From assembly GCA_037141915.1 (NCBI GenBank), contig JBAXBP010000039.1, forward strand, positions 1-23,033: a DNA stretch of 23,033 nt, written 5' to 3'. Within the stretch, counting starts at the first letter, position 1, and each line of letters begins with the position of its first letter. Made by a program: the position numbers and the translations under genes. Positions 7,752 through 15,600 of this stretch are shown here, piece after piece. The notes below the pieces were generated by a model. It searched no databases and was not told the origin of the DNA. It saw only the letters and a list, made by a program, of their open reading frames with translations. This DNA comes from CAIRDP01 sp037141915 (GTDB taxonomy: Bacteria; Bacteroidota; Bacteroidia; Bacteroidales; FEN-979).

Positions 7752-8813
7752 TTATACCTGATCAGGGACCATTACCGACCTCCTGGTATACATATGCTTA
7801 AGCGTGTTCTGGAAAACTTCGTTGATCTTCGACAAGGGGAATGTCTCGATAAAATCATCTATTTTCAGCTTCCCTGAGGCGATCAGGTCGACAACCTCGG
7901 GATAGAGTTCAGGTTTGCAGCCCCAGGTCCCTATTAGTTTGGCATCAAATGCCATCAGGTTGCTAAGGCGGACTTCGGTTCTGTCAAGGGTAAACCCAAC
8001 GACAGAAAGCGTGGAGGTAAAAGTGATGAGGTTGAAACCCAGTTCCTGACCCGGTTTCGTGCCCGACATCTCGAAGATTTTCCAGCCGTAGCGTGAAACT
8101 CCCAGGCCTTTGGCGATTTCCCTAACCTGTTCTTTTACAGATTTTATATCGAGCCCTTTGATGTTGAGAACTGCGTCAACCCCATTGCTTTTCGCCGTAT
8201 TCAGTTTGGCATCATCGATATCCAGGGCAAGAACTTTTGCCCCGAAGATCTTTGCTATCAGGGCGGCGTACACACCAACACCTCCTACACCAATTACAAT
8301 TGCAAAATCCGCTGCTTCCAGTTCCGATTTCCTGATGACCTGGTAAGGAGTTGAAATTGCATCCGCGATAACGGATAGTTTTTCCAGAGTATACTTTGAA
8401 AGAAGGCTTTCAGGCACGGGGCAAAGGAATCTGTATGGCACGAGGATATGTGAAGCAAATCCACCGTTGAAATCATTACCCGGCATCAGCTGTTTCTGGC
8501 ACATATTGCTCCTGCCTTTTTTACAAAGTTCACATTCACCGCAGGGCAGGACTGCAGGAATGATCACGTTTTCCCCAAACCATTGATCCGGGCCGGCAAC
8601 GACCGTGCCGCTGATCTCATGTCCGAGGGTTAGTGGAAGTTCCTTTTTTGTCTTCACCCCGTAATGCCAGAAACTCAGGTCGGTATGGCAAACTCCGCAT
8701 CCGGCAACTTTTACGAGAGCTTCACCCGGGCCCGGCACAGGCATTGGGCTTTCGGCATACTGCAGGGGGGCATCCGGCGCCGTCATCTGCCATGAAAACA
8801 TCGTATGGTTCAT
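7752..8813 (-). CDS. had: 6-hydroxycyclohex-1-ene-1-carbonyl-CoA dehydrogenase
   Basis: A zinc-dependent medium-chain alcohol dehydrogenase of about 353 residues that would oxidise 6-hydroxycyclohex-1-ene-1-carbonyl-CoA to the 6-oxo compound with NAD. From the chosen start: catalytic zinc region GCGVCHTDL (38-46) and GHE within TLGHEISG; structural zinc motif CGECELCKKGRSNMC; nucleotide loop GVGGVGVYAA; acidic ALDIDD after it (NAD preference). The N-terminus TMFSWQMTAPDAPL fits Had proteins. A longer ORF reaches back to 8921, but those extra codons translate the palindromic repeat in the gap and overlap the upstream gene, so the ATG at 8813 (or 8819, two codons earlier) is preferred. It sits directly before oah and dch. 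Confidence 0.9.
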   Translation of the reverse strand: MNHTMFSWQMTAPDAPLQYAESPMPVPGPGEALVKVAGCGVCHTDLSFWHYGVKTKKELPLTLGHEISGTVVAGPDQWFGENVIIPAVLPCGECELCKKGRSNMCQKQLMPGNDFNGGFASHILVPYRFLCPVPESLLSKYTLEKLSVIADAISTPYQVIRKSELEAADFAIVIGVGGVGVYAALIAKIFGAKVLALDIDDAKLNTAKSNGVDAVLNIKGLDIKSVKEQVREIAKGLGVSRYGWKIFEMSGTKPGQELGFNLITFTSTLSVVGFTLDRTEVRLSNLMAFDAKLIGTWGCKPELYPEVVDLIASGKLKIDDFIETFPLSKINEVFQNTLKHMYTRRSVMVPDQV

Positions 8814-8835
8814 AATCATTTGTTTTACAAAATAC

Positions 8836-8860
8836 GATGTACAATGTACAAAGTACAAAT
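8836..8860. repeat. shortened TGTACAATGTAC-type repeat, copy 2
   Basis: A 25-base version of the repeat, GATGTACAATGTAC followed by AAAGTACAAAT, apparently with one half-unit degraded. It lies in the 58-base gap between the ketopantoate-reductase-like gene and had, and it is what lengthens the had reading frame spuriously (translated as FVHCTSYF). Confidence 0.75.
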
Positions 8861-8871
8861 TAATCTTCCGG

Positions 8872-9840
8872 TTATTTATAGTCTTTGCATTTTCCGACGC
8901 CGTCTTTGCAGGAGATTGCATTCACGAGATTTGTAAGCACCAGGTTTATCGGGGTCTTGATGTAATGCTTCCTCCCATAATCAACGATCTTCCCGTTCAT
9001 GTAGTCGATCTCCGTCTCCCGCTTATTGATAAGGTCAACGGCAAGTGACGGCATGTGGTTCCCGGCATTATTCAGGTACCTGATGGCAAGTTTGATGAAG
9101 TTATCGGGAAGTTTGATCTCTTCTGCATTGGCCACCTGCACTGCTTCGTAAAGGATCTGCTCAATGATCTCGAGTGTATCTCCATTGTTCATGGCCTCTT
9201 TCATAGTAAGCCTGGAAATGGCGCAAAGAGGGCTCAGGGCCGCATTCAGAATGGTTTTTTCCCAGATCTTGTCGATGATCGAAAAGGAATTGGCTGCTTC
9301 CGTAGTAAGGCCAACACTGCTCAAGGTTGTTGCCAGCCATTTTGCCAGCTCCCCCTGTGAATCATCCATGGAACCTATGAAATTAGGGGCATTGAAAAAG
9401 TTGATCCCCACAACGTTGGGAGCCTGCAGGTTACCGGCGAAGTTAATGACCATCCTGAGGATAGACGAATTGGGGAAATGACGCAGATACTTTTTCCTGA
9501 TATCGATGCCGTTCTGGGCGCTGAGGAGGAACACATCCTTTTTCAGGTTCTCTTTAACCATATCGACGATCTTGTCGACATGATAGTCCTTTACAGCTGA
9601 AATGAGGATATCGAAATCATGTTCCAGCATCTCCTCAACCGAGTAATAGACATATTTGAAGAATGATTTTTTTTCAAGATGGAGAACAATCTCACTGCCT
9701 TCCTTTCGTATGAGGTTGAGTTTTTCCCTGTCGAGGTCGGTAATGGCAACCTCGCATCCTGCAGCTTTGAAATGTACAGCCAGCGTCTGTCCAATCGGGC
9801 CCAGGCCGATAATCCCGATAGTGTAATTCTTGTGGTCCAT
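8872..9840 (-). CDS. ketopantoate reductase-like (ApbA/PanE family) NAD(P)-dependent dehydrogenase
   Basis: A 322-residue two-domain protein of the ketopantoate reductase family. Seen: GLGPIG dinucleotide loop (12-17); AQNG (108-111), matching the conserved Asn loop; WEKTILNAALSP (193-204) with K195 at the catalytic lysine position; and a C-terminal SLAVDL...TEIDYMNG substrate region with the conserved Ser and Glu. The second strand ends in TDLDREK (35-41); E. coli PanE has an arginine here for the NADP phosphate, so the acidic D35/D37 suggest NAD(H). Pantothenate synthesis would not obviously belong in a benzoyl-CoA operon, so a role on a hydroxy- or oxo-acid of the aromatic pathway is possible but unproven. 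It lies 31 bases after the ADP-forming synthetase. Family call confident, substrate unknown. Confidence 0.85.
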   Translation of the reverse strand: MDHKNYTIGIIGLGPIGQTLAVHFKAAGCEVAITDLDREKLNLIRKEGSEIVLHLEKKSFFKYVYYSVEEMLEHDFDILISAVKDYHVDKIVDMVKENLKKDVFLLSAQNGIDIRKKYLRHFPNSSILRMVINFAGNLQAPNVVGINFFNAPNFIGSMDDSQGELAKWLATTLSSVGLTTEAANSFSIIDKIWEKTILNAALSPLCAISRLTMKEAMNNGDTLEIIEQILYEAVQVANAEEIKLPDNFIKLAIRYLNNAGNHMPSLAVDLINKRETEIDYMNGKIVDYGRKHYIKTPINLVLTNLVNAISCKDGVGKCKDYK

Positions 9841-9871
9841 GTTCTATATTGTTATTAAGAATTTCTCATTA

Positions 9872-11980
9872 CTAAAGTATGATCCTTGCATCCACAGCAC
9901 AGACTGCATCATCAATAGCAAACAGTGGGTTCAGATCCAGCTCCCTGATAGCAGGAAAATCGGCACACAGCATGGAAACACGTTGTATGAGCTCAGCTGC
10001 CTTCTCCCTGTTTATCCCTTTTTCTCCCCTGAACCCGTCGATAAGGGCCGAAGCCTTGATCGAGCTTATCATCTCAGCGGCTTCAGTATCGCTTACAGGA
10101 CTGATGGCAAAAGAAACGTCCATCAGGACTTCAACAAAGATCCCGCCCAGGCCGAACATCAGGATATGACCTGTACCTTCAGATGCCTTGGCTCCTATTA
10201 TAAGCTCCCTGCCGGGTTTAAGAAATTTCTGTACCAGGAATTTCATCCCTCCTCCGAGCGCCGTTTTCATTTTCTCAACAGCAGCAGTGGTTTCCTCGGC
10301 ATTTTTCAGGTTTACAGCGACACCTCCAACATCACTTTTATGAATAATTGCTTCCGAATCGGCTTTGACAACGACAGGGTAACCTATCTGGGATGCTGAG
10401 TAGACGACTTCTTTAACATCCGAGGCCACTTTCCAGGGGGCAACAGGGATCTTGTATGCTTCAAGGATGGAATACACTTCATTTGCCGTCAGGACTTCCC
10501 TGTTCAGGTGCTTCGCATTATCCAGTATCCTGGCAACATTTCCCCTGTTGACATCATTAAAGATCCTGACAGTTCCTTTTTCCGAATTTAATATTTTATT
10601 GTATCTGACCAGTGAATACAGTGCTCTTGCTGCAGTTTCCGCGAAATCGAAACACGGGATCCCTCCTTCCTTAAGAATTTTTGAGGTTCCTGCCCATTTT
10701 TCCTTATCGGTCATGTAATTGCAGACGATTGGCTTGTTACCTGCCATAGCGGCTGCCGCAATTTCGCGGGCCACGTTTTCACAGTCGACAAAAGGAGGGG
10801 TGACAAAATTCACGTAAATGCTGTCGAACTGATCTTCATTCATCATCACTTCAAGTGCGCTTTTAAAATGCGCAGGCCCGGCTGTGGCAACCACATCAAG
10901 AGGGTTCCTGATGGAAGCTGATTCAAGCATGCTGCTCTTAAGTGTCTCTGCAGCTTTGGCTGAAAGGGGCGGTATCACAAGCCCGCAGCTGACAAGTTCA
11001 TCGATGGCAATGACTGAAGGCCCCCCGGTGTTTGTAATAATCCCGACCCTGTTGCCTTTCGGGACTGGCTGGGAAGAAAGAGCCACGGCAGCATGGCAGA
11101 GTTCTTCCTGGTTGGTAAAAGCCAGTATCCCGGCTTTCCTGAAAATGAGGTCCATGGAAATGCTGCCTGCCAGTCCTCCGATATGGGACCTGGAAGCCTC
11201 GGCTCCTTTATCAGTCCTCCCGGCAGTGATGGCAAGAACAGGCTTGCGTGCAGTAACCTTCCTTACGACTTCAATAAACCCGAGAGGATTGTCAAGGCTT
11301 TCGGCGTAAAGCACAATAGCCCTGGTACCTTCATCCTTACCGTAATAGCTTATAAATTCAGTGATCGAGACGTCGGAACCGTTGCCGTTCGAGGCGTACA
11401 TCCTCTGCCCTACCCCCATGTCGTAAAAGGCCTGCATCAGCACAGCTCCCACTCCCCCGCTCTGGGCCACTAAGGAGATATGCCCTGGCTGCGGGTATGT
11501 AAAAGTAAAATTGCAGTAAGCATTTATTGCAGGATCGGAATTGATGATACCCTGGCAGTTGGGACCAACGATACGTATCCCGTACTTTTTGGCCCTTGCC
11601 AGGAAATCGTCTTCGAGAGCCTGGCCTTCAGGCCCCATTTCCTTGAATCCTGCGGTGTTGATGATGACGGCTTTTATTCCTTTTTTTCCGCATTCCTCCA
11701 CCGCATCCGGTACAAAAGGAGGAGGGATTACGATATGCGCAAGATCCACAGGTCCCGGGATCTCCAGAACCGAGGCATAGGCTTTGAGCCCGCGTATCTC
11801 ATCGACTTTTGGGTTTACCGGGTAGACCGGCCCGGTGAATTTATAATGCAGCAGGTTTTTAATGATCACATTCCCTATGGAGAGTTCCTTAGCTGAAGTG
11901 CCTATCAGTGCAACGGCCCTGGGTTTAAATAAGTAATCGAGATTATCGTTCATTGGTTTCAGGTTCTGCGGTTGGTTCAA
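9872..11980 (-). CDS. ADP-forming acyl-CoA synthetase (acetate--CoA ligase type), single chain
   Basis: A 702-residue fused ADP-forming acyl-CoA synthetase, interconverting acyl-CoA + ADP + phosphate with acid + CoA + ATP. Domains in order: CoA-binding Rossmann domain (about 13-145, with VALIGTS and VGPNCQG), succinyl-CoA-ligase-like domains (about 165-465, with VAQSGGVGAVL and the phosphohistidine motif SRSHIGGLAGS, H266), and an ATP-grasp domain (about 485-700, with YPVVVKADSEAIIHKSDVGG and ending in ELDLNPL...VDARI). The start ATG overlaps the bcrD stop by 4 bases, so it is translationally coupled to the reductase. It could conserve energy by releasing acids such as acetate or glutarate from CoA thioesters, or in reverse activate an aromatic acid, as no AMP-forming benzoate-CoA ligase is visible. 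Substrate is not predictable from sequence. Confidence 0.9.
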   Translation of the reverse strand: MNQPQNLKPMNDNLDYLFKPRAVALIGTSAKELSIGNVIIKNLLHYKFTGPVYPVNPKVDEIRGLKAYASVLEIPGPVDLAHIVIPPPFVPDAVEECGKKGIKAVIINTAGFKEMGPEGQALEDDFLARAKKYGIRIVGPNCQGIINSDPAINAYCNFTFTYPQPGHISLVAQSGGVGAVLMQAFYDMGVGQRMYASNGNGSDVSITEFISYYGKDEGTRAIVLYAESLDNPLGFIEVVRKVTARKPVLAITAGRTDKGAEASRSHIGGLAGSISMDLIFRKAGILAFTNQEELCHAAVALSSQPVPKGNRVGIITNTGGPSVIAIDELVSCGLVIPPLSAKAAETLKSSMLESASIRNPLDVVATAGPAHFKSALEVMMNEDQFDSIYVNFVTPPFVDCENVAREIAAAAMAGNKPIVCNYMTDKEKWAGTSKILKEGGIPCFDFAETAARALYSLVRYNKILNSEKGTVRIFNDVNRGNVARILDNAKHLNREVLTANEVYSILEAYKIPVAPWKVASDVKEVVYSASQIGYPVVVKADSEAIIHKSDVGGVAVNLKNAEETTAAVEKMKTALGGGMKFLVQKFLKPGRELIIGAKASEGTGHILMFGLGGIFVEVLMDVSFAISPVSDTEAAEMISSIKASALIDGFRGEKGINREKAAELIQRVSMLCADFPAIRELDLNPLFAIDDAVCAVDARIIL

Positions 11981-12807
11981 TTTTTTGAGCTTAATTTCTG
12001 ATGACGGAAACCGCCCCAGATGGCAGCACCTATTGCACCTGCATAGATTGATTCATGATGCGCCCTTACCTCCAGGCCGAGTTTGCTTTCAGCAATGAGT
12101 TCCTGCACTGCCTGCACCATTCCCACATTCATGGCCATACCACCCGTCAAAGCCACAGGTGAAACAGCTTTTAACGAAGAAAGCAACTTGACGATCTTGT
12201 TTGCAATGGAGAGGTGGATGCCCTTGATGATGTCGGGAGTTGCAATCCCGCGTGAAACCATATTGATCACATCGGTTTCGGCAAGCACCGAGCAAATTCC
12301 CGAAGGAGTTTCAGGTGAGTTGGATTTAAGCGAAACAGCGCCAACATCTTCAATGGAAAGCCCCAGGTAACGGCTGATATTCTCTATGAATTGCCCGGAT
12401 CCAGAAGCACATTGCCCTGTCATTTTATAATCGAGCACCCTTCCCAGTTCATTGATCTTGATAGCTCTCACGTAAAGAGCCCCCATATCGACCACCGTTA
12501 CCGAACCAGGGCAGAGAAAAATCCCTCCCCTTGCATGAGTGGTCATACTGTAGAAATGCCCGCGTTTGCGCTGCAGCATCTCTCCTTCGCCGGTGGATGC
12601 CAGGTATGCAATATCTTTCACCGACAGCTTATTCCTTTCAAGAAGGGCGTCTATCAGCTGGTCGGCCACCATTTCGGGGTTCCGTTTCCTGATCTTCTCC
12701 ATCTGCTGGTCAATAATGACGGGCGCCCCGTTGTAACTCATCAGCACAGCCTTGATAATGCTGCTTCCCACATCAACCCCTACGGTATAAATATTCTGAT
12801 CTTTCAT
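11977..12807 (-). CDS. bcrD: benzoyl-CoA reductase, ATP-binding subunit D (BcrD/BadG/BzdP-like)
   Basis: A 276-residue ASKHA ATPase subunit of class I benzoyl-CoA reductase. Seen: phosphate-1 loop GVDVGSSIIKAV (10-21); VVDMGALYVRAI (105-116), where the DIGGQDTK loop of other family members is replaced by a DxGAL-xxRAI form that I recall as typical of the BcrD/BadG branch; C133 in GQCASGSGQF and C172 in SGICSVLAETDVINMVSRG, the presumed [4Fe-4S] ligands; and TGGMAMN as adenosine loop. Together with BcrA it would form the ATPase module that hydrolyses ATP and passes low-potential electrons from ferredoxin to the BcrBC active-site module. It follows bcrA by 37 bases, and its stop overlaps the acyl-CoA synthetase start. 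The gene order C-B-A-D matches badDEFG and bcrCBAD of known degraders. Confidence 0.9.
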   Translation of the reverse strand: MKDQNIYTVGVDVGSSIIKAVLMSYNGAPVIIDQQMEKIRKRNPEMVADQLIDALLERNKLSVKDIAYLASTGEGEMLQRKRGHFYSMTTHARGGIFLCPGSVTVVDMGALYVRAIKINELGRVLDYKMTGQCASGSGQFIENISRYLGLSIEDVGAVSLKSNSPETPSGICSVLAETDVINMVSRGIATPDIIKGIHLSIANKIVKLLSSLKAVSPVALTGGMAMNVGMVQAVQELIAESKLGLEVRAHHESIYAGAIGAAIWGGFRHQKLSSKN

Positions 12808-12844
12808 TTTTACTGCGGATGTTTGTTTCCCGTCCTCCGTCGGG

Positions 12845-14227
12845 TTAGTTTATTACATTTCTTCTGGCAAACATGGCTCCACCGAGGGCTCCCATGAAAA
12901 TGGAATCGGAATGCACATTTATTTTAATATCCTTCCCGTAATTCTGAAGCACCAGGTCGGATACATATTTCAGAACAGCCTGGTTCCTTGCAACACCACC
13001 AGTGAAGGTGAATTCATTGCGTACACCGCCCGAACGCGCCAGTAAAGACATTGCACGCATCACAATGGCACGGTGCAGGCCGGCCAGGATATCCGAGCGC
13101 TTCTGCCCCACATTCAGCAGTTCCCTGATCTCGGCTGCTGCAAACACAGTGCAGGTCGAACATATATTCACCTCTTTTGTCGCCTCTATGGCAAGCGGGC
13201 CAAGCTCGTTCAGCGATATATTGAATTCATCGGCTATGTACCCGAGGTATCTTCCGCAGCCTGCAGCACAGCGGTCGTTCATATAAAAACTTGTAACAAG
13301 CCCGTGGCTGTCAACCTGGATCGCCTTCGTATCCTGCCCTCCAATGTCAAGAACCGTCCTGGTATCGGGGAATACAGCGTGAGCGCCGAATGCATGACAA
13401 AGAATCTCTGAACGTATCGACTTCTCGGGAAAAGGAAGCAGAGCCCTGCCGTAACCCGTGCCTACCATGTCGGTGATATGAATATCGAGGCCGGCAACAA
13501 AGCCGATATGGCCCTTGAGTGAATCATATATCCTTTTATAATTACCCTTAAGCAGGTTCAGTTCACTGTCAAAAGCAAGGCCGGATTCTTCGGATGAGGA
13601 TTCACCAAGCCCCGCATATTTATCGTTCAGCAGGGCCATAGAATGATCGACGAGCTCTCTGAAATCATATTCAGTAAGTTCGTTCTCAACTTTGGTGATG
13701 CTTTTGTCGTACACCAGCATCATTGGTTCGAAAAAATCTTTGCCCAGGCCTGCAATTTCCTTATTGTACCTTTCGCTGACGATATCCCTGAAAAACTGGT
13801 TCTTGCTGCCGAGCTGCCCGGTAAGGAACTCGTCCAGAACCGAAGGCCCTATCCTGCTTACAATGCCATCAACGTAGCCTGATATCGCATCCCTTTTTTC
13901 GCCTGAGAACGTGGTAGATATCGTATCACGGAATTCCACGCTCAGCCTGTCGAGCCTGCGTTTGAACTGCAGGTACTGGAACACCGATTCAACATCGCGG
14001 ATATACCTTTTATAATCGGGCCTGCTCTCAATCTCATCCTGAAGCTTCATCTTCAGAAGCGTGAACCTGGCATTATACGTGGCTTCCAAACGGGCTATCT
14101 CCGTGGCTACCGTATAATTTGCCCTGGTATTTGTTATGCCCCTGCCGATGATATTGTCATTTTCATCAATAATGATCGCCTTTGAAGTTGTTGACCCAAG
14201 ATCTATCCCCAGAAAATATTTCTTCAT
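12845..14227 (-). CDS. bcrA: benzoyl-CoA reductase, ATP-binding subunit A (BcrA/BadF/BzdQ-like)
   Basis: A 460-residue ASKHA ATPase. Seen: phosphate-1 loop GIDLGSTTSKA (7-17), DIGGQDTK (294-301), presumed [4Fe-4S] ligands C320 in NDRCAAGCGR and C359 in NICSTCTVFA, and TGGVARN (409-415). Between the first strand region and the hinge (about residues 45-240) sits a long, mostly helical, charged insertion (for example DVESVFQYLQFKRRLDRLS), which separates BcrA/BadF-type subunits from the short activators of about 260 residues. It should pair with BcrD in the ATPase half of the reductase. It follows bcrB by 66 bases. The N-terminus MKKYFLGIDLGS is the normal family start. Confidence 0.91.
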   Translation of the reverse strand: MKKYFLGIDLGSTTSKAIIIDENDNIIGRGITNTRANYTVATEIARLEATYNARFTLLKMKLQDEIESRPDYKRYIRDVESVFQYLQFKRRLDRLSVEFRDTISTTFSGEKRDAISGYVDGIVSRIGPSVLDEFLTGQLGSKNQFFRDIVSERYNKEIAGLGKDFFEPMMLVYDKSITKVENELTEYDFRELVDHSMALLNDKYAGLGESSSEESGLAFDSELNLLKGNYKRIYDSLKGHIGFVAGLDIHITDMVGTGYGRALLPFPEKSIRSEILCHAFGAHAVFPDTRTVLDIGGQDTKAIQVDSHGLVTSFYMNDRCAAGCGRYLGYIADEFNISLNELGPLAIEATKEVNICSTCTVFAAAEIRELLNVGQKRSDILAGLHRAIVMRAMSLLARSGGVRNEFTFTGGVARNQAVLKYVSDLVLQNYGKDIKINVHSDSIFMGALGGAMFARRNVIN

Positions 14228-14293
14228 CAGTGTTGATTTTATATTGTAAAATCCCGTCCCCGTTTTCAGGAGATCAGGAAAACCGTTACAGGA

Positions 14294-15577
14294 TCAAGCC
14301 CTGTTTATGATCATCTTCCTTTGCTCCAGCATCTGGAAAAATGACTCAAGCCTGTTTTTAATATTCGAGTAAGAGAAGTATCTCGGGTCGACCAGGTCGG
14401 ATTCAATGAACCCGATAGGAATTTCGAGCTTCCTCTCGAGTTGCTGCATGATCATCAACTGACCTGCAGAGAAGGAATTGCAACTTTTTATCGAATTGAC
14501 CAGGAAGCCGTCGGCATGGTAATCGGTGATGCATTTCGACAGCAGGTCGACTCTTTGCTGAAGATTCAGGTTGGTATAACAGTTCATGCAGTATTCGGCC
14601 AGGCTTTCAAGTGGTTTATCGGGATTGACACGAAAACCCATATCATAAACCCCTCCCACTTTGGTGTAGGATGAGGCCACGATCACGGCGCCCATGTCAT
14701 AAAAAAGTTTCCAGAATTCGCGGAAATGGGTCCAGTTGGGAGGACCTTCGACAACCAGCCTGAAGCGTTCTTCTTCCATCACACCCTCAGGCGTGATAGG
14801 GCCCAGCTTGTTATCGATGCGTTCAAGTATCTCCTTGTACAACTCGGCATAATAATCAACAGCCTGTGGTGTTCCCCTGAAGCCGCTGTTGATCGGGCCT
14901 ATGTAATAAACCCCGGCAAAATAGGCATCAATAGGAGAAGGCCGGTGCTTTGTGGTATCAAAAATATTAATGATGTGTTGTTCAACTTTAGAAGAATTCC
15001 GCAAGGCAGCTTTCAGTTTTTCCTCATCATATTTATTGCCCGAGACTTGTTCCATCTTGGGTATCACCTCTTCTTTCAGTTGCTTGACCATATATGCGGT
15101 CATCTCAGGAGTTATTTTATGAGCTTCCTGGTAAGGAGTATGAAGAAGGGCAACCGGCACGCCGGGATAAAGGCGCTCGAGGGTTTCGAACCATTTAAGG
15201 AATGTAAAACAGCCGGTATAACTTAAAAGCAACAGGTCAGGGTTAGGGATCTTTTCACCCGTGGGGCCGATATTGCCGTTGATCATCATCCCCACATCGC
15301 ATTTCACATAGGTGCATACATCTTCTGAATGACCATGCTGTTCGGCATCACGGATGTAGTCGCCCGATTTTTTCCTCATCCCCGACTGAAGTGCATTGAT
15401 CTCAGGGTATACCGGCAGCATGTCAAATGAAAGAATGAGCTCGGATATATTACCGGGGACAAAAGTGTACACTACCTTTTTACCGGTCTCTTTCGCAGTG
15501 CTAAGTGCCATGAAATGATTGGCTATCATCTCTTTCTGGATGATCATGCTGCGTTCTTTTGCTACATCCTTCGACAT
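14294..15577 (-). CDS. bcrB: benzoyl-CoA reductase, active-site module subunit B (BcrB/BadE/BzdO-like)
   Basis: A 427-residue 2-hydroxyacyl-CoA dehydratase-family protein matching BcrB/BadE/BzdO in length and motifs. Seen: FVPGNISELILSFDMLPVYP (39-58), PEINALQSGMRKKSG (58-72), HSEDVCTYVKCDVGMM (83-98; C88, C93), SYTGCFTF (119-126; C123) and NSIKSCNSFSAGQ (361-373; C366). C123 and C366 are at positions expected for cluster ligation. With BcrC it would form the module that binds benzoyl-CoA and carries out two-electron dearomatisation. It starts 23 bases after bcrC and is followed by bcrA. A closely related reductase for a methyl- or hydroxybenzoyl-CoA cannot be excluded from sequence alone. 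Confidence 0.92.
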   Translation of the reverse strand: MSKDVAKERSMIIQKEMIANHFMALSTAKETGKKVVYTFVPGNISELILSFDMLPVYPEINALQSGMRKKSGDYIRDAEQHGHSEDVCTYVKCDVGMMINGNIGPTGEKIPNPDLLLLSYTGCFTFLKWFETLERLYPGVPVALLHTPYQEAHKITPEMTAYMVKQLKEEVIPKMEQVSGNKYDEEKLKAALRNSSKVEQHIINIFDTTKHRPSPIDAYFAGVYYIGPINSGFRGTPQAVDYYAELYKEILERIDNKLGPITPEGVMEEERFRLVVEGPPNWTHFREFWKLFYDMGAVIVASSYTKVGGVYDMGFRVNPDKPLESLAEYCMNCYTNLNLQQRVDLLSKCITDYHADGFLVNSIKSCNSFSAGQLMIMQQLERKLEIPIGFIESDLVDPRYFSYSNIKNRLESFFQMLEQRKMIINRA

Positions 15578-15600
15578 ATGGTTTTATGATAAGCTGTTAA

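Noticed and set aside
8814..8921. N-terminal extension of had to an ATG at 8921
   Set aside because: The extra codons overlap the end of the upstream gene and translate the palindromic intergenic repeat; the normal Had N-terminus begins at 8813-8819.
12808..12844. CCCG/CGGG hairpin and CCGTCCTCCGTC-like repeat between bcrA and bcrD
   Set aside because: The stem is four base pairs with an eight-base loop and the repeat is too short and degenerate to call; it may be a decayed intergenic repeat.
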